Shown: positions 12,632 to 24,813, numbered from the stretch's first letter. The stretch is 64,000 bases of DNA from Diadema setosum (GCF_964275005.1 NW_027307665.1:186001-250000); one strand, 5' to 3'. Translations and numbers: made by a program. The notes: a model not told the origin generated them from the sequence alone.

Positions 12632-12998
12632 AGAGATGGTACAGTATTGGTGGAGATGAGAGTTGGGCTTATTACTTTTTGCGAGATACCAAGAATAGTA
12701 CAGAACATACCATTAAAGAGGAATCCAAAGTTTATTTGATGAAAATCGGGTTTAGAATGACTGAAAAATCCAAAAACAAAGTAAAACAAAGCGATCATAA
12801 AAAGTGTGGGTCACACACTTTATTAGAATTGCTCTTTTTTGGATATCTCAGCCATTTTAAAACCGATTTTCATCAAATAAACGTTGAATTCCTCATAGCA
12901 TTACATGTTCTTTCATATTTCATAAGAGGTTTCTCATTATCTCACCAAAAAATGTTAGAAGCCTGAAATTAGGTCTCAACTAAAACTATACGATCCCT
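12632..12998. mobile_element. TTAA-targeted foldback MITE in gene A intron
   Basis: Flanked on each side by TTAA (12628-12631 and 12999-13002). The ends are inverted, reading AGAGATGGTACAGT at left and AGGGATCGTATAGT on the opposite strand at right, and the inner arms continue as an imperfect hairpin (GTTTATTTGATGAAAATCGG in both). The sister intron unit at 14.02 kb has a single uninterrupted TTTAACAACTT, which is the empty site. TTAA duplication points to the piggyBac or Kolobok type of target choice. The 127-codon frame across it is not a gene. Confidence 0.85.
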
Positions 12999-13063
12999 TT
13001 AACAACTTGAAGCATAATGGGGGGGGGGGGGGGAAATTAATTTCTGAATTTCCCATCGCTCAC

Positions 13064-13351
13064 CCCTCGGACAGTGCCTCGCCAAAGCGGAAGTAATTCC
13101 GACGCCATTAGTTGCGGAACACGTGACATCAATACACCTGTTTGGGCGTGGTCTCAGGACGGCAGAGGTCCAGCTCGCGTTGGACAGGATGGTCCCATCA
13201 GCTCCAATTGAATACGAATGGAGGTACGGGTACGGCTGTTCGCTCAAGTTCGCTCTGCACAGGATTAGCAGATTCATCTGGCGGTCTTTGTCCAGGAACT
13301 CCGAAGTCTTGATCGACAAGATATCAGCTGCTGGAGGCTCGCCACTGGTTT
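13064..13351 (-). CDS. Gene A Ig-like module 3 (KTSEF type)
   Basis: A 288-base phase 1-1 exon with the same borders as module 4: acceptor CACGTAG, donor GGG/GTGAGC. The product differs from modules 2 and 4 at only a few positions (for example NLSEQPYPYLHSYSIGADG, CIDVTC, TSALARHC). Four Cys and three potential N-glycosylation sites are kept. A poly-C run (minus strand) lies about 30 bases past the donor, as in the 14.1-kb and 55.0-kb units. The low divergence among the three copies implies recent expansion or gene conversion. Confidence 0.88.
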
Positions 13352-14100
13352 CTACGTGTAGATAAAGACATCCGTAACAATAATTGGGAGAATGGTGTTC
13401 CAGAGATCGTTAAATGAATGACAGTTACTATAGAAGTATGCTAGCGGTATTAACAATTTTCGCATTTGGGGCACAACAGTGACACTAATAAAAATTGTAC
13501 AACACGTTATGGGGATGATACCCGTCATCAAATAAAAAGTTTCGAAGGGTGTGGCATGTGGTGACCCTGTACAATATTTCACGTATCTCGGAGACATCTG
13601 ATTTCTTCAAAACTTGTAACGATTTTGATACTGCATGCTATTAGAACGATAAATGGTTAACATAATTACCATCGTTATCACGTCTTTTTTTTTTGTTGAT
13701 AGTTTACGTGGACACACAAACTTAATTTATAATTTGTGTGGCTCGAGAAATATATTTAGCGTATCATAATGGTTAGAGCAGAACAACGAAGTGATTGTTT
13801 GCATGGTTTTAAGTGTAAAAGGAACCCATTTTCAATAAAAAACATTGTTTGCGTATTTGGCAAATTTGTATTGATAAATAGGGGAAAGATCACGGTACTG
13901 AAAAGGAATAAAGTTCAGTAAATCTATTCCCCTTAATCCCGACTCAACCAAACAGTTCCAGATTACTACAAATCATTGCAAACAGTGTTCAACAATACGA
14001 AAGAATGTCCCGGACGGGATTTAACAACTTCAAACATAATAAGGGGGGGGGGGAGGGGAAGGGGGAGGGAAGATACATCTCTGGATTTCCTATCGCTTAC

Positions 14101-14388
14101 CCCTCGGACAGTGCCTCGCCGAAGCGGAAGTAATTCCGATGCCATTAGTTGCGGAACACGTGACATCAATACACCTGTTTGGGCGTGGTCTCAGGACGGC
14201 CGAGGTCCAGCTCGCGTTGGACAGGATGGTCCCATCAACTCCAATTGCATATGAATTGAGGTATGGGTACGGCTGGTCGCTCAGGTTCGCTCTGCACAGG
14301 ATAAGTAGATTCATCTGACGGTCTTTGTCCATGAACTCCGAAGTCTTGATCGACAAGATATCAGCTGCTGGAGGCTCGCCACTGGTTT
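14101..14388 (-). CDS. Gene A Ig-like module 2 (KTSEF type)
   Basis: A 288-base phase 1-1 exon: acceptor ACCCTTAG, donor GGG/GTAAGC. It encodes the same module as 11698-11985 and 13064-13351, with differences such as SEFMDKDRQ, YPYLNSYAIG and TNGIG. YPYLNSYAIG also occurs in gene B's 57.9-kb module, which suggests mosaic exchange between modules. The flanking intron (14.39-14.8 kb) contains a second, partial repeat of its own sequence (about 14.39-14.50 against 14.51-14.6 kb). Confidence 0.88.
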
Positions 14389-15198
14389 CTAAGGGTAGAT
14401 AAAGACATCCGTAACAATAATTGGGAGAATAGTATTCCAGAGATTGTTAAATGAATGACAGTTACTGTAGAAGTAATATGTATGCTAGCAGTATTATTAA
14501 CTAATGGGTAGATAAAGACATCCGAAACAATTATAAGGAGAATAATATTCCAGAGGTTGTTAAAGGAGTAACATTTACAAAAGACGTTTGCTGGTATCAT
14601 TCTTGTTTGCATTATTAGCACAGCAGTGACACTCATAAAAATTGTAAAACTCATTATGGGGATGACACCCGTCATTAAATGAAAAGTTTCGAAGGGTGTG
14701 GCATAATGTGACCCTGTACGGTATATCACGTACCTCGGGGATATCGGATTTCTTCAAAACTTGTAAAGATTTTGTTACTGCATGCGTTTGAAAACTGTAA
14801 ATACATAACATCATTATTATCGCTTTCAGGTCTTTTTTTTTTACAGTTTTCGTGGATTCCTAAAGTTACAGACTGTCAATCACCAAAAAAAAAAATCTAT
14901 GTAGGACCTTTCCAGTTTATCAAATTTATTTTTATTTTATTTTTTCAAGTCTGCTAGAAGCATGAAACTCGTGGCCTTGGATTCAATCTTATGTAATGCT
15001 TTCCTCAATAAAATGTCTCTTCCGTAAGCCAATTTGATAAGAACTAATCATCTCAGTCAATTTTTTTCTTTAGCTTTTGAGCCAGAAAATTTGCTAAAAC
15101 TTTGTAGGTTTAATCAGTGTGCAAAATAAAGGTTGGTCGTTGATTTTTTTCTTTTTGAAAAGTACAGGTCCTTAATTTTCTTCGGAATGAGACGACTA

Positions 15199-15449
15199 TG
15201 AAGGGGTCGGTGCAATATAGTGCTAACCCACACTTTTGTCAAAATTGAGTTACATGCATTTTCATAATCCTTACTCTTCATTCTAACCTCTGTGACAATA
15301 TCATATTTGAATTCAACCAATAAGATGGTAAAAAATGCATGCATTCACGTTTTATTAACGTACAATGTATGTACTTTCCAAATATTCAACAGCAATTATC
15401 TCAAAATGACTATTGTGTGGGTTAGCACTATATTGCACCGACCCCTTCA
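15199..15449. mobile_element. 251-bp MITE with perfect 35-bp inverted ends
   Basis: The left end starts TGAAGGGGTCGGTGCAATAT and the right end is its exact reverse complement over 35 bases (15415-15449). The interior is non-coding and AT-rich. Gene B lacks it at the matching intron position. No convincing target-site duplication was seen. Perfect ends imply recent activity. Confidence 0.8.
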
Positions 15450-16785
15450 ATTGTTTTTCATTGATCCGAAGCTAAAACCAAAACAGATGTTTAAACTTTT
15501 CAGCAGCACTTCTCCCACATCTTTAAAGAAAAAAAAAAAATCCCCCTCAAAAAAAAAAAGAACTTTCAAAGAAAGAAAAAAAAAAGTCCTACAGAACGTT
15601 GCGAAAATGATAAAAATCGGATACGAAATGAGAAAAATATACATTGAAATTCAAACTTCTTTTCAAAGAAATCCTGACCATAACTCAAATCAAATCAAAC
15701 CATAAGAGTAAAAGCTCATTTGTATTGGAAATTCAACTAAAATTGGTGTTCGACTTTTGATCTCAATGACAGCTGAAAAATCAGGAGGTAGATATCTTGC
15801 ATGCAGATCAAAAGTTTAACACGCATTTCATTTCTTTACCAGTCCATACGATTATGTAAATGAGCGAGTTGATGAAGTCATGCTCTTACAATATTTAGCA
15901 TGTATGTTATATATGAAGTTTAGCTATAAATGCAGATCATAGCATAATCCCATAAGGAGATATATCTGAGGTAAGATTTTTTTTTTTTACTTTATTTAGG
16001 TGTGTTTAAGGCAGGTTTTGTATTTATACAGCGGAGACATAAGAGTTGAATTATTTTGTATAAATATGAAATGTAAAATACTGTGAATGCATATAATTAA
16101 ATTGCTGATGTGAAAATTCATAACAAATGGTCAAACAGTCTTCTCCAGATTTTTTTTTGAAATTTCAAAGCGTCTTAACGTCCTTACTTTTCATCCGATT
16201 TTGATCATTTTTACACTGATTTGCAGAGATTTGTTTTTCTCTTTCTTATGAAATAATACATTTTGGTGTAGATGTCTTCTTAAAACAGCAACAAAAATGA
16301 AATATTCACTAGGAAGCCTTACAAGTCCTAGAGTTTGTATTCTTTTCATAGATTAAGATTATCTAAACTCTCATTGAGTGTGAACAAACTTTCACATTTA
16401 TCTTTTGCCTTCTGAGACAATTTTACACTCTGAATATCTATGGTGACAAATTGTCAAACTCTGTATATTAATGTATGATTATCTTTAACAGTATAAACAC
16501 AAAACATCTTAGACTGATGAAACTATTTTATCATCATTGTTAATTTTCCTAAAAAGTGTGTATCTTTAAGAAATGTTTTCCCAGTGGTGAGAATAAAGCG
16601 TATTCTTCTCGCCATTTTCAACCCGATTTGCTCTCACTGCATCTGGCCATGACATGGTGGTGGCAATATGGATATTCACATTAAAGATATTGACCACACA
16701 GAGGTTATATCAAAACAACTCTTTTTTATGTATTGAGCAATGTCACTTATTACCTACATTTCATTAAGAAATAAAATATTTTTTT
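15450..16785. other. Gene A intron, no coding signal
   Basis: AT-rich sequence with A- and T-runs. The part from about 16.40 to 16.75 kb aligns with 59.08-59.42 kb in gene B, confirming it is ancestral intron. The frames at 15.3-15.7 kb are low-complexity Lys-rich translations of A-runs and are not supported. Confidence 0.6.
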
Positions 16786-16786
16786 T

Positions 16787-18790
16787 TTCAATTCAATTCA
16801 AAGTTTATTTCATTTTGCGACAAAACATATGTTTCACTTCTTTTGATAACAGAGAATGAGGTAAATAGAACATAGTGAAGTGAAAAGACTGTACAACAAT
16901 TGAGGACCTATAGTAATCATACATAGTATAGTACAAAAGAAACAGAAGTGATCAAAGTGAAGTACAGTATAGCGTTGCATAAAGTGCGAAAAATGGAGGG
17001 ACCCACTAAAGAGACAGAGCTTGTAGTATGTGGGCCCCTCTGAAAAAGAACATCGATGGAAAGATGAATTGAATCATCGTAGATACAAAAAATAACAAAG
17101 TGGAAGAAGTCTGGAAGCCCACTAAAAAATTAGATTACCAGATATACACTTTCATAGACGCGAACAAACATGAAACAGGACTAGACAACAAGATAAATAC
17201 TGAAGAAAAGATTGTACAGGACAAAACGGGATGGACAAGACTGACAAACTGAAGACAAAATAGCAGACAAGAATGCACAACACAAACAGAAACAGAACAA
17301 CAGAAACAGCGATCTTCGGCAGAAGCATGCCAAGAGAAACAGAAGATAGTTGTGGGGAAAAAGTAATATTTTGACGCCTGAAGAAAAGACAAGGAAATAG
17401 AAAATAGGGGGACGTATGAACAGGAGTAACATACGGAAAGTCAACTTCAAGACGCTATGGGCAAAATGGCATAGATGACAACATTGCGAACATCCAGGAA
17501 AAATTACCATTAATTTTACGAAGAGGCATAGATGACAACATTGCGAACATCCACAAAAAAAAAATACCATTAATTCTACGAAGGGGGGACAAAGTGAGCA
17601 TATCAGTATGTAAGAAAAAAGGCCAAATGGTTAATTCGTAATTACAGAGTCATACGATTGCAATAAAAAAGACTTCAGTCTCCTCTTAAAAGAATATATG
17701 GATGGAGCGTTTTTTATGTGATGATTCAAAGAATTCCAATAATTTGGGCCTACATAAATAAGTGTGTTTTTAGCAAAATCGTTCTTAAAAGAGGTAAATG
17801 AAATTCACTGGAACGCCTAGAGGGATATTCATGAAATGATTGATTTTTGAGGAACATAGAATCAAAAATAGACGGAAGCAAGTTATTACAATACTTGTAC
17901 ATAAATTGCCCTAAATTGAACAAAAACATATTTTTAATCTGTAATTTTTAAGAGCTTGTTGAAGGGAAACAACATATTTGTATGAAGACGTACGGGGAAT
18001 AACAGATAACACGGAGGGCTTTCTTTTGTAAAAGGAACACTCTCTTTAATTAGTTCTGATGCGTGTTGCCCCAAACTAATATTCCATAATTAAGATAAGG
18101 GAATATTAACGACGAATATAACATAAGTAATGATTTTTGTGGAAAATGAAATTTCAATCTATTTACAATGCCTATATTACGTGAAATTATATTGCAAACA
18201 TTATCAACATGTGATTTCCAGGAAAGTTTGTCATCCACAATGACACCCAAAAATTTGATATGTGAGACTCTTTGTAGGTGAGAGTCATCTAATACTATAT
18301 TTGTACTTAGACTATCAACAGTATTACTAAAAAGCATTATATTTCGTTTTTTGTGCATTAAGTGATAGCCTATTGGCCCTGACCCAGTTTGTCACTTTTT
18401 TTTCAATTCAATGTTAATTTTATAAAGAAGAAAATCAACATCATTATGGGCCAAAAATACATCAGTGTCATCTGCAAAATGAATAAAAGAGAGGTCGTAG
18501 GATACGCGACAGAAATCGTTGATATAAATAATGAACAATAATGGCCCTAAAAGACTTCCCTGTGGGACGCCACATTTTACTTCTCTGACAACGGAATCAT
18601 TGTTATCAATTGTAACAAATTGTTTTCTATCAACTAAATAACTCTTGAACCACTCCAAGGCCTTCCCACATATTCCATAATGGGATAACTTATAAAGTAA
18701 AATATCATGATTGATAGTGTCGAAGGCCTTGGAGAAGTCTAAGATGTCAATATCACGAAAGTAAACTGCTGTTCCCTCCACACTCGCCAC
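16787..18790 (-). mobile_element. 5'-truncated CR1-like LINE (reverse transcriptase and 3' UTR)
   Basis: On the minus strand, 18790-18392 encodes reverse transcriptase motif A (DFSKAFDTINHDILLYKL), motif B (GVPQGSLLGPLLFIIYIND) and the catalytic FADD box. After a frame break the thumb region follows (FLGVIVDDKLSWKSHVDNV, 18358-18050). The rest to 16787 is 3' UTR ending in an AATAAA-like signal and a short TTGAA-rich tail. The 3' UTR matches the 37.2-38.17-kb LINE on the plus strand (shared GGGCCC and GTGGGTCCCTCC-like blocks), so it is the same family. Gene B has no copy here. Frame breaks and truncation make it inactive. Confidence 0.85.
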
Positions 18791-18794
18791 TTAT

Positions 18795-18957
18795 CCTCAA
18801 TCACAAACTTTGACTTTTATGTGTATTATTTTGGTAATGATTATTTGTCTGTATATACATTTTGTTAGGCTTACATGAAGTCACATTGATTTCATTTTCT
18901 TTCTTTTTTATGAGATGTGGAAAATAAACTTGAAACTTGAAACAGATTATGTCGAAT
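18795..18957 (+). mobile_element. Short retroelement 3' tail
   Basis: Sequence abutting the LINE in the opposite orientation and ending in AAAATAAACTTGAAACTTGA, a poly(A)-like signal followed by a short repeated tail. The unique gene A intron resumes at about 18958 (CTCTTCAATC..., matched at 59.52 kb). It looks like a second 3' end of a related retroelement. Confidence 0.55.
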
Positions 18958-19187
18958 ACTCTTCAATCAATGTAGACAGATATACCACAACTGAAACAGA
19001 CAAATTGAAATTGACGTGGAGAAAATTCAAAAGGTAAAGTTATAAAATTTTCTATTGCACGTTTAAACACTGAATCGTTTTTATGTATTATTTATTTCTC
19101 CCTCTTGAAGATGACGTCTTTCTTTCGGATCTCTTGATATCCTGGTGCATATCGTACGAAGATTTGTAATTGTACATATTCACTTAC

Positions 19188-19469
19188 CACAGCTCCTCAC
19201 ACAATGAGTCCGTGTAGTGGTCGTCCTACCGATCTCATTAATACCAGTGCAGGAGATTTCCACGCATCCGCTGGGAAGAGGGTCAAGGGTCACTGAAGGC
19301 GAGCTTGAAGATGACTGAATGACGTCATCGATTGCAATCTCGTATGTCCCGATTGGTGGAAATGGCTGGTCACAGGAGTTGACGTGACACGTGATCCTGA
19401 GGCCATTAATTTCTCGTCCATCCTCGTTGTCAAAGATATTGATCGAGATGATATTGTCTGCTGGAGCGT
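19188..19469 (-). CDS. Gene A Ig-like module 1
   Basis: A 282-base phase 1-1 exon; acceptor CACGTGACAG, donor TGTG/GTAAGTG. It encodes 94 residues beginning APADNIISINIFDNEDG, with LRITCHVNSCDQPFPPIG, YEIAIDDVI, a Ser-rich run, GCVEISCTGINEIG and THCVRSCG. It has six cysteines rather than four: extra ones in HVNSC and VRSC could pair with each other. Its gene B orthologue is 59762-60046. An in-frame read-through upstream of the acceptor is intron. Confidence 0.85.
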
Positions 19470-19687
19470 CTGTCACGTGACCAGGGTTAAAAGCAAATTT
19501 ATATTCAAATAAACCAAGACTAAATTTCAGTTCAGGGTATGTTGCCTTAACATTTGCGTGACCTTGTATTACAAACCTCACACTGTCCCTCGGGATTGTG
19601 AACTCAATGAGTGTGCCAACTTTTACATTGATGTGACAATCCTTTCATACTAATTTTATGGAGTTTTAGATCCCAATTGTGTATTTG

Positions 19688-19688
19688 G

Positions 19689-19720
<32 letters not shown>
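19688..19720. repeat. TG dinucleotide microsatellite
   Basis: About 16 TG units in the intron just left of the foldback element at 20.05 kb. Confidence 0.9.
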
Positions 19721-19721
<1 letters not shown>

Positions 19722-20052
19722 TGTGTGAGCTGTATTCAGAGAGGGAGCTACAGAACCAAAAACGGTAGTGCGCCTAGAACGACCTTGAAGAGACTATGAG
19801 TGCTATGCAAATGCATGGTGACTTGTGACGTTTCTTCAGATTACTTGGATACGCCCCCCCCCCAAAAAAAAAAAAAAAAATTCTGCCACTGACATCTCTC
19901 TCGCTTGTTTAAATGTTACTACAATAATTAGCAAATGACGTTGCAGGGAAACATCCACGTCATGCTCGTCTATGGATGGGTGCATTCCAACATTCATGTT
20001 TGTCTTTTTTAATCAAGTTTACACTGTATATAATTAGTGGTGGGCTATAAAT

Positions 20053-22406
20053 GGTTGATGTTTCACAATCCTTAGGTTCCCTGCTTATTAATGATGGGGG
20101 GGGGGGGAGGGGGGTCCCAAAATCGCTGTCCCCCATCGGGCAAAAATATACTGAAAAAATCATAAATTCACCATCCAAAGGTGTATGAAGATGATTCAAG
20201 TGTCCAGATATATGTTTTTGAAGAAAGTTTCGGCCCATTTCCAGTATTCCAGTCACCCAACGTGCACTTTGTCATCTTCCAGTTGTTGTCACAGATTTAT
20301 AAATTTGATGATAATGAAGAAACGACAGTAGAATTGAGGTCCAGAAACTGATTGCATATGTGTTTTAAAGCCCTAATTTACTATAGAAAGCATTCCTTTT
20401 TTTTGGGGGGGGGGTTAGTGGTGGGGTAGACTCTAAGTTTCATAGTATTTTCTGGCCATAGATGACCCATCTCGAATGTGTAGACTGCAGATTATGATCA
20501 CAAGTTGCAAAGAAACTAATTCAACATTACTTTCACTGATAATATCAAAGGGAGAGTGAACACCCCTTGTTGTTAACTTCAGCAAAGTTTCAGCAGTGGA
20601 CTATCTTTCCATCTTCATCCTCTATCACATGGCGTAGAAACTAGGCAGGACATCACAAGGTTGTAGGTTAAACAACACAAATTTTGAGAAGTTGATGAGA
20701 GATTCTATTTCTAAGAATCTCCACACTGAATAATCTGTTGCAGGAACCGAATTTTGTGGATTTGGTTTACCTACAATGTATTCTACAGTTTCTCAACATG
20801 GAGAAGGCAACTGAAGAAGAACCTGTTCAAATTCTTCCACAACTTCACAGAGATCTAGCAGATCAGAAGGTGAATACTCTCTCAGACCTTCATGTGACAT
20901 TCTAGTTATTTCAACCAGAAGAACCAACATTGGATGTTGAGAAACATCTCCTAAATGTATTTACAGTACTGTCTGTGAATGCTGTGTCTGTGGTGCATTG
21001 CAACAAGGTCGCCAATATAGATTTGGGGCACAGTTTGATCGTACACCGCACGCAACATCTCTCGATACCCTAAATGATGAGAAGCGTGAAGGTCTACAAA
21101 CTAACAATTTGGATTGTGAGAGAGATCTTGCAAAGTTTGACGAGCTGGCAGCAAGATCCGGATCCTGCTCATGCATTCGAACTGGAGTGTTGTACAGAAG
21201 GCGCATGTCTCAATATGATTTCCAAGCACGATCTCACTTCTACAAACTTAACCAGATTTCAGTAACAGACCTGAAATTTGTCTGACCCTCATTCATACTT
21301 CAGAGTCAGCCACAATCAATGAATTGTCGGACATGCCCATGGAAGAGGATATGCAACTGATTGTGAACATCACTGAGGTTCATCCAGCATCTTCAAAGTC
21401 GAAAGTTGCAAGCGACGCTGCTGAACCAGATATTGCGGTCAATGAACCTTGTGCCATTATTTGGGATATTAATAATGTCACACAGCGGTACCTCTATATA
21501 TGCCAAAATGACAATGGAAAGGGCACATATACATACACGTGTAGTAGAACATCTTAAAGTGTTGTGATCCTGATAATGGGTTACGTTGGAGACACCAAAA
21601 GCAACATGACATACAGACTGTAAGTGTCCAGCAAATTATACCATGGAACAGCATCGGACCATGAGACCTCGAAAGTGCACCATGATATTTCTGCTTGACA
21701 ATTACCACACAATAACTTTGCTGATGCCCTGTACAATTCTCATCATTCTATTGAGAAGAGAAGAGAATAGTCACATCATTATGGCAAGCAAATGCAAGTT
21801 GTTAACAAATGGAACTTAAATGTTGTAACTTTTTACAGTGGTATGTGGTGTCCTAGTGTAACTGATGCTGTTACATTTTTCAGAATTTGGATTGCTTAAA
21901 AGAGCACAACATACCCTTCCTATATCTACTGTCGTTTATATCTTTGTAACTATCATCACAAAAGCCAGCGACTACAAAATTTTGGAAGATGGCAAAGTGC
22001 ATACGTTGGGTGACTGAAATACCGCAAATGGGCCGAAACTTAGCCCTACGCCCCAACCCCCCGGGGGGGGGGGCAGAATTTGAGAATTTGAATGCTTTCT
22101 ATAGTATATAAAGAGTTTCTGACATTTCCAATCAATTTCTTGACCTCAAAAAAGATATATCTGGACACTTAAATCATCTTTATACTCCTTTGGATAGTGA
22201 ATCTATGATTTCTTTATTACTATATTTTCATTGATGCGCGACAGTAATTTGCCCCCCCCCCCAAAAAAAAAAAAAAAAAAAATCAGTTTTTTGGGCCGAC
22301 TCCATCTCATTTCTTCAACCGATTTTTTAATGAAAGGTGTCAAAATGCTCAGTACGATAAGCTGCTTCAAATAAGCAGGGACCCTAAGGATTTCGAAACA
22401 TAACCC
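20053..22406. mobile_element. 2.35-kb foldback element with coding remnant
   Basis: The ends are inverted: left 20053-20090 and right 22369-22406 share TAAGCAGGG and CCTAAGGAT blocks. The arms continue inward for about 300-500 bases (for example GTGTCCAGATATAT at 20200 against 22150, and the AAGTTTCGGCCCATTT block at 20226 against 22025). The centre (about 20.75-21.6 kb) holds broken plus-strand coding pieces, such as LDTLNDEKREGLQTNNLDCE near 21062 and CQNDNGKGTYTYT near 21507, with stops between. I do not recognise the protein; a decayed transposon product is likely. Gene B lacks the whole interval. Confidence 0.65.
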
Positions 22407-22439
22407 TTTTTAACCCCCTGCCTAGAAATTCGACAAAAA

Positions 22440-22790
22440 GACAATGAAATGGATTTCGTTTATCCAAAAATTTATGGCATTATTCCGAAGGTTCGCTAAA
22501 TTCGAAAATTAAATAAGCGTCTTTATGTTGGCGGTTCGTAAATCCGAAAAAGAAAAAAACATACAAACAAAGAAAAACAAACAAAAAGCCTTCTTCGAAC
22601 CTCCGATATTACGCACCTAATTCCCTTTTTGGATTAAAAAAAAAAAAAAAAAACCTTTCTCAGTGATAATAATTATTTGAATTTTCGATTAACGAACCTT
22701 CGGAGTAACGGACCTTATTCTATTTTGAGGATGAGCAAACCTCCAGATTAACAAACTTTTTGAACAACAAACTGTAACGTCACGAATGTT
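22440..22790. repeat. TTCGGAATAACGAACC-type short repeats
   Basis: Repeated fragments of the form TTCGGAGTAACGGACCTT and AACGAACCTTCGG in both orientations. Similar sequence lies at about 2240-2400 inside the 4.2-kb element, so the two share a repeat ancestry. Confidence 0.45.
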
Positions 22791-23329
22791 ACACATCAAA
22801 GTCGCAGATATTGTGAAATGGTAAACAGTTTGATGTTTGATAACTACCGTGTGTTAGATTTTTTTTTTTTTTTTTGGGGGGGGGGGGGTTTCGAGGAGTT
22901 TCGAGGAATTATAAATGAAGAATTATGTTTGTTTTTTTGTGTTTTTTTTAGGGTATTCTTACATATGACAGATCTGGAGTTATTATGAGATGTCTATAGT
23001 CGTGAGGCACATATCATTCAAAATCTAATTAATACACCCGATAAATATATCATATCGTAGTTCCCGTGTGTGCATGAGCAGAAAAAAAAAAGTATTCTTT
23101 TCATAATAGTAGTATGCTGGTGTTTAAATTCATTGAGATAAGGATAAAATGTTTTGATTATTCATGTAATCTTCGTTACTAGTGCTTGCCAGCACAGCCA
23201 CCTGACATCAACAGTGTTTTTATTAAAGCTTTGTTTTTGCAATTATAACCGAAAAGTGAGTTAATGTTTCAAATCAACGGATGCTTTGTTTATTTATGGG
23301 CCTTTTCGGTCAGTTCAGGTCAGTTCATT

Positions 23330-23690
23330 TTAGGTTTAATTCAATTTGTGTTTTTTTTTTCCATAATAATAATATATAAACATAAATCTCACTTTCTTTG
23401 GTGACAAAAATGATAAATGTATATTTCTACAAAAAAAAAAAATAAAACTTACAGTAAGGATATAATGCAATGGTTCCTAAAGCAACAAAATTGAAATAGT
23501 ATAATGCATTGCATAATATGAACAAAAAATGAAGACACCCAATAAAAAGATAGAGTTTGTAGATTTTGGGCCCCTCTTAGATAAGTTTTGATGCAAAGAT
23601 TGATCGAAAACAGCAACTAAGCGGCTCATAAGGATTGGGAGTACACTGAGAGATGAACGGACAAACAATTACACACAAAACAACAGCACC
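23330..23690 (-). mobile_element. LINE 3' UTR fragment
   Basis: Minus-strand remnant related to the 16.8-17.1-kb 3' UTR: the block around 23537-23580 (AGATAGAGTTTGTAG then GGGCCCCTCT) matches 17010-17040. No coding sequence remains. Gene A intron resumes at about 23700, matched at 60.21 kb. Confidence 0.6.
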
Positions 23691-24034
23691 TAGGTCACCA
23701 GATCAACGCACGTTATTTCTTTGTTTGAATATGAATTCCATTACTTGATACATTGAGTAAGCCTATAACGGCAATATGTTGCATCGGTAGTGAGTGAAAT
23801 GCATATTCATCAGAGAGAGAGAGAGAGAGAGAAAGAAAGAAAGGTCATTTCTAAAATGCACACAAGAGCTAACTATACGAAATGGCTCATTGTGTCATCG
23901 TGTGTGTGTGTGTGTATGTGTCAATGAAATATCCTTTGAAAACAATACTTTTACGTCAATTCATGAGCAGCCAGTGAAGGCGAAAAGTGAAGGCAAGAAA
24001 TGACAGCTGGTCTCCCCCTCCATTTTTGTATTAC

Positions 24035-24590
24035 CATTCCAATACCTGATTACCTGATAATCAATTAGGTAAACTACAAAGGGTGCAAAATGCATGTGTT
24101 AGATTAGTTTGCAATTCTCCTCGTTTTTCTCATTGTAGTCCATTACTTCGTGCATTACAATGGTTGCCTGAAAAGCAGGGAATCATATTCAAAACTCTGT
24201 TAATTGTATGTAGAGCCATTCATGGTACAGCACCAGTGTCATACAGGAACTTGTAGAGTGTGAAAAACATTATTCCAAACATCTTATCACCTCCGAAGTT
24301 CAAGGGATCAACCATTATTGAAATATCCATCAGGGAAATCAAAAGTTACTATTGGTGACAGGACATTTTTGTATGCTGCAATTAAAACTATGGAATAATC
24401 TCCCTTTGTCTGTAAGACAAGCAGTTACAATTAATGAGATTAAGGTCAGTTTAAAAAGTCATCTCTTGAAGTAATACATTTTCTGTTTGAATTTCTTGTA
24501 TATATCTTATTTTGTAATGCGCAGTAGAGTATATTATTATAGTAGCTGCGCAATATAAATGTCCTTTGTTGTTATTATCATTAATAGGAG
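24035..24590 (+). mobile_element. CR1/L2-like LINE 3' fragment
   Basis: With frame shifts, the plus strand reads as the reverse transcriptase C-terminus: LQRVQNACVRLVCNSP, HCSPLLRALQWLPEKQGI, VCRAIHGTAPVSY and LWNNLPLSVRQAVT, ending in a stop after SHLLK. The tail is CGCAATATAAATGTCC followed by TTGTTATTATCATTA. It interrupts sequence that is contiguous in gene B near 60.42-60.48 kb. It is a relative of the 9.96-kb fragment but more decayed. Confidence 0.75.
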
Positions 24591-24813
24591 AGATATTCAG
24601 AGTTATATATGTGATAAGCATATCAAAGTTCTTTATTTCGTTATAATGATTGTAACTGCAAACAAGCACACAATTTTGATTGAGTAAATACTTCCCAAAA
24701 CCAAACTTAAAAAAGACAACCTGCCGGAGAAGGAAGCATACATACAAAAGGAGCACGTATGACAATGATATTATTGGTACAGCCTGTTCCTCAAGATAGA
24801 TTATGTTACTTAC

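Larger units (their letters stand above)
11500..14850. repeat. Tandem exon-intron units (three copies)
   Basis: The units at about 11.57-12.42, 12.55-13.82 and 13.93-14.82 kb each contain one KTSEF exon, an upstream intron with a shared conserved stretch (GATAAAGACATCCG near 11995, 13352 and 14395) and a downstream marker (ATTACAAATCATTGCAAACA near 12572 and 13968). The middle unit is longer because of the MITE at 12632-12998. Gene B has one equivalent unit at 54.8-55.56 kb. This is the clearest local expansion in the cluster. Confidence 0.85.

Noticed and set aside
12583-12966. 127-codon plus-strand frame
   Set aside because: It crosses the border of a TTAA-flanked MITE, so it is assembled from intron and repeat.
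17135-17570. Cys/Phe-rich minus-strand frames
   Set aside because: They are the 3' UTR of the truncated LINE and contain a short internal repeat.
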